A stretch of DNA of 64,000 nt from an uncultured beta proteobacterium (GTDB taxonomy: Bacteria; Pseudomonadota; Gammaproteobacteria; Burkholderiales; Burkholderiaceae_C), in assembly GCA_903960915.1 (NCBI GenBank), contig CAJCCO010000136.1, positions 1 to 64,000 of the forward strand. Direction: 5' to 3'. A program made the position numbers and the translations under genes. The notes below the pieces were generated by a model, which ran no database searches, was not told where the DNA came from, and worked only from the letters and a program-made list of their open reading frames with translations. This document shows positions 58,481 through 64,000 of the stretch, one piece after another. The number at the start of each line of letters is the position of its first letter. Position 1 is the first letter of the stretch.

Positions 58481-59434
58481 ATGAACTTACACCAATTCCG
58501 CTTTGTGCAAGAAGCCGTGCGGCGTAACCTCAATCTGACCGAGGCTGCCCGGGCGCTGCACACGTCACAGCCCGGGGTGTCCAAAGCCATCATTGAGCTT
58601 GAAGAAGAGCTGGGCATAGAGATTTTTGCCCGCCATGGCAAGCGACTCAAACGCGTCACCGAGCCGGGCCAGCATGTGCTGAAAAGCATCGAGCTGATAC
58701 TGCGCGAAGTAGGCAACCTCAAACGCATTGGTGAGCAATTCAGCGCTGAAGACAGCGGTACCCTGTCCATTGCCACCACCCACACGCAGGCGCGCTATGT
58801 TTTGCCAGAGCCCGTGGCCAAGCTGCGGCTGGCCTACCCTAAGGTGAACGTGAGCCTGCACCAAGGTTCGCCCGAACAAGTGGCGCGCATGCTGATTGAC
58901 GAAGTCGCCGAGATTGGCATTGCCACCGAAGCCCTCGCCGGCTACGCAGAACTGGTCACCCTGCCCTGCTACGAATGGCAGCATGTGCTGGTACTGCCGG
59001 TGGGCCACCCGCTGTGCCTCAAGGAGCACCTGACTCTGGAGGACATTGCGCAAGAGCCGCTCATTACCTACCACCCAAGTTATACCGGGCGCACCAAGAT
59101 TGACCGGGCCTTTGCCAGCCTCAAACTCGAACCGCGAATTGCCCTGGAAGCGATTGACTCAGACGTCATCAAAACCTATGTGCGTCTGGGACTGGGCGTG
59201 GGCATTGCCGCTGAAATGGCCGTGCGCGACGTCATCGCCGACGGCGACAAGAGCGACCTGGTGGTGCGCCCCGCAGGCCACCTGTTTGGCCAAAACGTGA
59301 CCCGCGTGGCTTTTAAACGCGGTGCCTACCTGCGCAATTTTGTGTATAAATTTGCAGAACTTTTAAGCGACCGCCTGAGCCGTGATCTGGTGGCCAAAGC
59401 CATGTCCGGGCATTTCAACGATTCAGATATTTGA
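58481..59434 (+). CDS. cysB: CysB-type LysR transcriptional regulator
   Basis: A 317-residue LysR regulator. The N-terminal helix-turn-helix is MNLHQFRFVQEAVRRNLNLT with EAARALHTSQPGVSKAIIEL. The effector domain has IATTHTQARYVLP, TYHPSYTGRTKIDRAF and SDVIKTYVRLGLGVGI, which are features of CysB/Cbl (N-acetylserine- or sulfate-responsive). It should control sulfur assimilation genes. The ATG at 58481 fits the family start. The siroheme chelatase-like gene upstream supports a sulfur theme. Confidence 0.92.
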   Translation: MNLHQFRFVQEAVRRNLNLTEAARALHTSQPGVSKAIIELEEELGIEIFARHGKRLKRVTEPGQHVLKSIELILREVGNLKRIGEQFSAEDSGTLSIATTHTQARYVLPEPVAKLRLAYPKVNVSLHQGSPEQVARMLIDEVAEIGIATEALAGYAELVTLPCYEWQHVLVLPVGHPLCLKEHLTLEDIAQEPLITYHPSYTGRTKIDRAFASLKLEPRIALEAIDSDVIKTYVRLGLGVGIAAEMAVRDVIADGDKSDLVVRPAGHLFGQNVTRVAFKRGAYLRNFVYKFAELLSDRLSRDLVAKAMSGHFNDSDI

Positions 59435-59507
59435 CGGCTTGGCGCTGTCATCCTCCGCCCCCCTCAACGCCCCTCACCCCTCACCCGTTTTTAACGCGCA
59501 CCCTGCC

Positions 59508-60668
59508 ATGAGCCACCCCCAGACCCCTCACCTGCAATCCAGACTGCCCCAGGTGGGCACCACCATCTTCACCGTCATGTCGACCCTGGCCGCAGAGAAA
59601 AATGCGGTCAACCTGGGCCAGGGATTTCCAGACTTCAACTGCGACCCACGGCTGGTGGATGCGGTCACCGCGTCCATGCAACAAGGGCAAAACCAGTACC
59701 CGCCCATGCCCGGTGTGCCCGTGCTGCGTGAAGCGGTATCACTCAAAATTGAAGCCCTGTACGGTCGCCACTACGCGCCGGCCACCGAGATCACCATCAC
59801 CGCGGGCGCTACCCAGGCCATCATCACCATCATCCTGGCGGTCGTGCACCCCGGTGACGAGGTCATCGTGCTGGAACCCTGCTACGACAGCTACGTGCCC
59901 AACATAGCACTGGCGGGCGGCACCACCGTGCGCGTGCCGCTGACCCCCGGCACCTTCCGACCCGACTTTGACCAGATCAGCGCTGCCATCACGCCCAAAA
60001 CCCGGGCCATTCTGATCAATTCACCGCATAACCCAAGTGGCATGGTCTGGACTGACCAGGAGATGCTGCGTCTGCAAGAGCTATTGGCGCCTACCAACGT
60101 GCTGCTCATCAGCGACGAGGTCTACGAGCACATGGTGTTTGACGGCCAGCCCCACCAAAGCGCGGCCCGCTACCCCGGTTTGGCGGCACGTGCTTTCATC
60201 GTGTCGAGCTTTGGCAAGACCTACCATGTCACCGGCTGGAAAGTGGGCTATGTGGCGGCACCCGCCGCCATGAGCGCCGAGTTTCGCAAGGTCCATCAGT
60301 TCAATGTCTTCACCGTCAACACCCCGGTGCAGTACGCGCTGGCCGCCTACATGGCGGATGCCCAGCCCTACCTCGGCCTGCCCGCTTTTTACCAGCGCAA
60401 ACGCGACCTGTTTCGCCAAGGCCTGGCACAAACCCGCTTTAAACTGCTGCCCGGCGAAGGCACCTACTTTCAGTGTGTGGACATATCCGACGTGAGCGAC
60501 CTGGGCGAGTTTGAGTTTTGCCAGTGGCTCACCAGCGAGATCGGCGTGGCGGCCATTCCCTTGTCGGCCTTTTATGGCAACAGCTTTGACCAGAGCGTGG
60601 TGCGCTTTTGCTTTGCCAAGAAGGACGAAACCTTGCTCGCTGCGCTTGAGCGCTTGCAGACCCTCTGA
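59508..60668 (+). CDS. PLP-dependent aminotransferase, methionine aminotransferase-like (YbdL type)
   Basis: A 386-residue class I aminotransferase. It has NLGQGFPDFNCDPRL, ITAGATQAIITIILAV, NSPHNPSGMV, SDEVYEHMVFDG, and the PLP lysine Lys237 in SSFGKTYHVTGWKVGY. Similarity to YbdL and kynurenine/methionine aminotransferases suggests transfer from methionine or aromatic amino acids. Its ATG at 59508 gives the normal N terminus. It follows cysB after 73 bp; the link to sulfur metabolism is plausible but not certain. Confidence 0.9.
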   Translation: MSHPQTPHLQSRLPQVGTTIFTVMSTLAAEKNAVNLGQGFPDFNCDPRLVDAVTASMQQGQNQYPPMPGVPVLREAVSLKIEALYGRHYAPATEITITAGATQAIITIILAVVHPGDEVIVLEPCYDSYVPNIALAGGTTVRVPLTPGTFRPDFDQISAAITPKTRAILINSPHNPSGMVWTDQEMLRLQELLAPTNVLLISDEVYEHMVFDGQPHQSAARYPGLAARAFIVSSFGKTYHVTGWKVGYVAAPAAMSAEFRKVHQFNVFTVNTPVQYALAAYMADAQPYLGLPAFYQRKRDLFRQGLAQTRFKLLPGEGTYFQCVDISDVSDLGEFEFCQWLTSEIGVAAIPLSAFYGNSFDQSVVRFCFAKKDETLLAALERLQTL

Positions 60669-60726
60669 CGCACCGGACACACCTGACGGTCCTGACGCAG
60701 CTAGCGCACCTGGCGCGCGCTGCTCC

Positions 60727-63700
60727 TCAGCCCAATTGCGCCCACGCCTTCTCCAGGCGTTTGACACTGACTGGCTGCGGCGTGCGCAGTTCTTGTGCAA
60801 AGAAGCTCACGCGCAGTTCCTCAAGCAACCACCTGAACTCGTTCATGCGCTCATCATTCACGCCTTTGCGTTCAGCCACCAGGCGCCAGTAACGTTGCTC
60901 CAGCGGACGCAGTTCGGCCAGTCGAGCCGCGTCACGGGCCGGGTCAGCGCGGTATTTTTCCAGGCGGGCCGTCATGGCCTTTTGGTAACGCGCAAAGTGC
61001 TGCAAAGGCCCCCAGGGGGTGACGGCCAAAAAGCGCTTGGGCATCAGACGCGCCAGTTGCTGGGCTGCGTCGGCAGTGGCTTCAGGCGCATTTTTTGTAT
61101 CTTTGATCTTGCGAGCAGCGACGGCGTACTCCGCCAGAATACTGGCCGCCAGACGCGCCACCTCGTTGGCGATCAGCGTCAGTCGGCCCCGGCCCTCGTC
61201 CACGCGGCGTTTGAAAGACAGCTCGTCCGTTGGCAGGGGCGCCAGCAAAAACGCCCGGTCCAGCGCCACCGCAATGATTTGCTCGCGCAAGGCCTCCAGG
61301 GTACCGCCACCTGATCCATCGGCGCTCTTGCCAACCTGCAGATAGGTAACGGCCATTTTTTGCAGATCAGGAATATTCTTTTCAAGGTACTTCAGCGCGT
61401 CTTTGATTTGCAGCGAAAACAGGCGGCGCAGGCCTGCGCGGTGCTTGGCGGCAGCCACCTCGGGTTCGTCAAAGACCTCGATGGTGACGGCCTCGCCGGC
61501 ATCAATCAAGCCGGGGTAGCCAATCAGCGTTTGCCCTCCTTTTTGAATTTCCAACAGTTCAGGTAACTCACCAAACGTCCAGGCGGTGTAGCGCTGGCCA
61601 GCCGGTGCAGGGGGCGCCATGTGGCTCTGTGCTTCTTTGGAGCTGCTGACACGGTTGACAGGCGCTGCGTCCTTGGCCGGCGCAGCGGCGACTGCATCGC
61701 GCGCCAATTTGAGCCCGGCCAGCGCCTGAAACGCCCCACGCGCCTGCGCACCCAGTTCCGCCTTCAAAGCACCCAGGTTGCGCCCTGTACTCAGCTGGCG
61801 GCCGTGTTCGTCCACCACGCGAAAGTTCATGAAGAAGTGGGGGCTCAACATGTCGACCTTGATGTCTGCGCGTACGACGTCCAGCGCGGTGGCCTGACGC
61901 ACCAGTTTCAGCACCGCGTCCACTAAAGAACCGTGGCCAAAGACCTCGGGCGCGTTGAGCGTCTGGGCCATCTGGTTGGCCGTCTCTGGCAAGGGCACCA
62001 GGCGCGAACGCGGCCGTTGGTGCAGGGTTTTGAGCAAGGCCTGAATCTTGTCCTTGAGCATGCCGGGCACCAGCCACTCGCAGCGCTCGTCGTTCACCTG
62101 GTTCAGCACAAACAAGGGCACGGTAACGGTCAGGCCATCTTTGGCGTCACCCGGCTCGTGCAGGTAAGTGGCGGCGCAGTCCACGCCCCCCAGACGCAAC
62201 GTTTTAGGGAATGACTGGGTGGTGATGCCGGCGGCCTCATGGCGCATCAGCTCTTCGCGGGACAACAGCAAAAGCTGGGGATTGTTCTTGATGGCTTCGC
62301 GGTACCAGTTCTCAAAACTGAAGCCGCTGCACACATCGGCGGGCAACTGCTGGTCGTAGAAGGCAAAAATCAATTCTTCGTCCACCAACACGTCCTGGCG
62401 CCGGGCTTTGTGCTCCAGGTCTTCCACTTGTTGAATGAGCTTCTGATTGGCCGCCAGAAACGGCAGCTTGGTTTCCCACTGGCCATCCACCAGCGCTTGG
62501 CGGATGAAGATCTCGCGTGCGCCCACCAGGTCAACCCGGCCGAAGTTAACGCGCCGTCCGCTATAGATAACCAAGCCATACAGCGTGGCGCGCTCCAGCG
62601 CGGTGACCTCGGCCACCTTTTTTTCCCAATGCGGATCCAGCAGTTGTTTCTTGAGCAGGTGGCCAGCCACCTGCTCCAGCCACTGCGGCTCAATGCCGGC
62701 AATGCCACGGCCAAACAGGCGGGTGGTTTCCACCAACTCGGAGGCCACAATCCAGCGCCCCGGTTTCTTCACCAAATGGGCGCCTGGATGGGCAAAAAAC
62801 TTGATGCCCCGGGCCCCCAGGTACTCGCCAGTGGCGCCCTCGCCTTCGAGCTTGCAGCCAATATTGCCAAGTAGCCCGGACAGCATCGACAGGTGCAACT
62901 GCTCATAGTTGGCCGGCAGGGTGTTGAGCCGCCACTTGTGCTCGGCCACCACGGTATGCAGTTGCGAATGGATGTCGCGCCACTCGCGCACACGGCGGAT
63001 ATTGACAAAATTTTGACGCAGCAATTGCTCGTACTGGCGGTTGCTGAGTTTGTGTTCTGCGCCCTGGCCGCCGCGGGCGGTATCGAGCCATTTCCAGAGT
63101 TTCAAGTAGCCGCTGAATTCGCTCTTTTCATCGTCAAACTTCACGTGCGCCTGGTCGGCCTGTTGTTGCGCCTCCATCGGGCGGTCGCGCACGTCCTGCA
63201 CGCTCAAGGCACTGGCGATCACCAGCACTTCGTCCAGTGCGCCCCGGCTGCGGGCCTCCAGAATCATGCGGCCCACACGCGGGTCCAGCGGCAGTTTGGC
63301 CAGTTCCTGGCCCATCGGGGTGAGTTCGTTGGCATCGTCCACCGCACCGAGCTCATTGAGCAACTGGTAGCCGTCGGCAATGGCGCGGCTTGACGGTTTC
63401 TCGATGAATGGGAAATCTTCCACCAGCCCCATATGCAGCGACTTCATGCGCAAAATCACACCGGCCAAGGAGCTGCGCAAAATTTCGGGGTCGGTGAAGC
63501 GCGGGCGGCCATTGAAGTCTTTTTCGTCATACAGCCGGATGCAGATGCCGTTGGCAACACGCCCGCATCGCCCGGCGCGCTGGTTGGCCGAGCTCTGGCT
63601 CACCGGCTCCACCAGCAACTGCTCCACTTTGCTTCGAAAGCTGTAGCGCTTCATGCGCGCGGTGCCCGCATCAATCACGTAACGAATGCCCGGCACCGTG

Positions 63701-64000
63701 AGCGAGGTCTCCGCCACATTGGTGGCCAGCACAATGCGGCGCCCGGTGTGGCCGTCAAAAATGCGGTCCTGCTCGGCCTGGCTCAGGCGTGCAAACAAGG
63801 GCAACACTTCAGCATTGCGAAACAAGGGCTGGTGGCTCAGATGGCGGCGCAAATGGTCGGCCGCCTCACGGATCTCGCGCTCGCCCGGCAGAAACACCAG
63901 AATGTCGCCGCTGTTGTGCGCGTCGCGCCACAGCTCATCCACGCCGTCGGCAATGGCCGAGTTCAAATCGTATTCACGCGATTCTTCAAACGGTCGGTAG
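60727..64000 (-). CDS. hrpA: ATP-dependent RNA helicase HrpA (N-terminal part beyond window)
   Basis: The reading frame is open from the right edge to a stop at 60727, about 1,090 residues of a DEAH helicase normally about 1,300 long. Missing are the Walker A and DEAH motifs, which lie beyond the right edge. Visible parts: SGDILVFLPGEREI, the helicase motifs VLATNVAETSLTVPGI and QRAGRCGRV, the HA2 and OB-fold domains, and the long C-terminal DUF3418 region. HrpA takes part in mRNA processing and in rescuing stalled or colliding ribosomes. No truncation is implied; it simply continues past 64000. It is convergent with the aminotransferase gene. Confidence 0.95.
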   Translation of the reverse strand, partial: YRPFEESREYDLNSAIADGVDELWRDAHNSGDILVFLPGEREIREAADHLRRHLSHQPLFRNAEVLPLFARLSQAEQDRIFDGHTGRRIVLATNVAETSLTVPGIRYVIDAGTARMKRYSFRSKVEQLLVEPVSQSSANQRAGRCGRVANGICIRLYDEKDFNGRPRFTDPEILRSSLAGVILRMKSLHMGLVEDFPFIEKPSSRAIADGYQLLNELGAVDDANELTPMGQELAKLPLDPRVGRMILEARSRGALDEVLVIASALSVQDVRDRPMEAQQQADQAHVKFDDEKSEFSGYLKLWKWLDTARGGQGAEHKLSNRQYEQLLRQNFVNIRRVREWRDIHSQLHTVVAEHKWRLNTLPANYEQLHLSMLSGLLGNIGCKLEGEGATGEYLGARGIKFFAHPGAHLVKKPGRWIVASELVETTRLFGRGIAGIEPQWLEQVAGHLLKKQLLDPHWEKKVAEVTALERATLYGLVIYSGRRVNFGRVDLVGAREIFIRQALVDGQWETKLPFLAANQKLIQQVEDLEHKARRQDVLVDEELIFAFYDQQLPADVCSGFSFENWYREAIKNNPQLLLLSREELMRHEAAGITTQSFPKTLRLGGVDCAATYLHEPGDAKDGLTVTVPLFVLNQVNDERCEWLVPGMLKDKIQALLKTLHQRPRSRLVPLPETANQMAQTLNAPEVFGHGSLVDAVLKLVRQATALDVVRADIKVDMLSPHFFMNFRVVDEHGRQLSTGRNLGALKAELGAQARGAFQALAGLKLARDAVAAAPAKDAAPVNRVSSSKEAQSHMAPPAPAGQRYTAWTFGELPELLEIQKGGQTLIGYPGLIDAGEAVTIEVFDEPEVAAAKHRAGLRRLFSLQIKDALKYLEKNIPDLQKMAVTYLQVGKSADGSGGGTLEALREQIIAVALDRAFLLAPLPTDELSFKRRVDEGRGRLTLIANEVARLAASILAEYAVAARKIKDTKNAPEATADAAQQLARLMPKRFLAVTPWGPLQHFARYQKAMTARLEKYRADPARDAARLAELRPLEQRYWRLVAERKGVNDERMNEFRWLLEELRVSFFAQELRTPQPVSVKRLEKAWAQLG

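Noticed and set aside
60727-64000. hrpA as a truncated gene or pseudogene
   Set aside because: The frame stays open to the window edge and all visible motifs are intact. It is cut only by the window.

Overview
The window is a GC-rich stretch of a betaproteobacterial chromosome. It most resembles Burkholderiales of the family Comamonadaceae (Rhodoferax/Polaromonas type). This is judged from protein character and from gene orders such as rimP-nusA-infB-rbfA-truB-typA, guaB-guaA beside rnfH/ratA and smpB, and holC-pepA divergent from lptF-lptG. There are no insertion sequences, phage genes, CRISPR arrays or rRNA genes. Nearly all of it is dense core and metabolic coding sequence, with one tRNA gene (tRNA-Ser GGA).

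Layout. 1-3.5 kb: end of a branched-chain amino-acid type ABC operon (permease, substrate-binding protein) and an acyl-CoA ligase. 3.6-7.3 kb: selO, msrB, yciB, a bolA-family gene and a periplasmic parvulin on the plus strand. 7.3-12.8 kb: membrane acyltransferase-like protein, M19 dipeptidase-like protein, guaA, guaB, rnfH and ratA on the minus strand, divergent from smpB. 13.8-15 kb: an enoyl-CoA hydratase/isomerase family protein. 15-29 kb: a creatine/sarcosine catabolic region on the plus strand, made of a GlxA/AraC regulator, creatinase, glyA, soxBDAG, a four-gene spermidine/putrescine-type ABC importer and a folB-like gene. 29-37.6 kb: the translation and transcription operon rimP-nusA-infB-rbfA-truB-typA on the minus strand. 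37.7-43.3 kb: a yejABEF-type peptide importer. 43.4-45.5 kb: fabI and a companion gene resembling the FabMG enoyl-ACP reductase family. 45.5-49.4 kb: an Orn/Lys/Arg decarboxylase and an NfeD-SPFH pair. 49.5-53.8 kb: a dimethylglycine/sarcosine-dehydrogenase-like flavoprotein, tRNA-Ser and an orphan branched-chain binding protein. 53.9-64 kb: holC, pepA, lptF, lptG, cbiX-like, cysB-like, a methionine-type aminotransferase and the C-terminal part of hrpA, which runs off the window.

How the genes work together. The most distinctive unit is 15.0-28.9 kb. Creatinase splits creatine into urea and sarcosine. The four-subunit sarcosine oxidase demethylates sarcosine to glycine and loads the methyl carbon onto tetrahydrofolate. 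GlyA can then join that carbon to glycine to make serine. The importer downstream is a candidate creatine, sarcosine or betaine-type transporter. Two CGCAAAT direct repeats exactly 21 bp apart lie in the 206-bp gap between the regulator and creatinase and are a plausible operator. A second, unlinked folate-type demethylating flavoprotein lies at 49.5 kb.

Limits. Everything was read by eye. Family calls rest on remembered motifs, and no database search, RNA folding or composition calculation was run.
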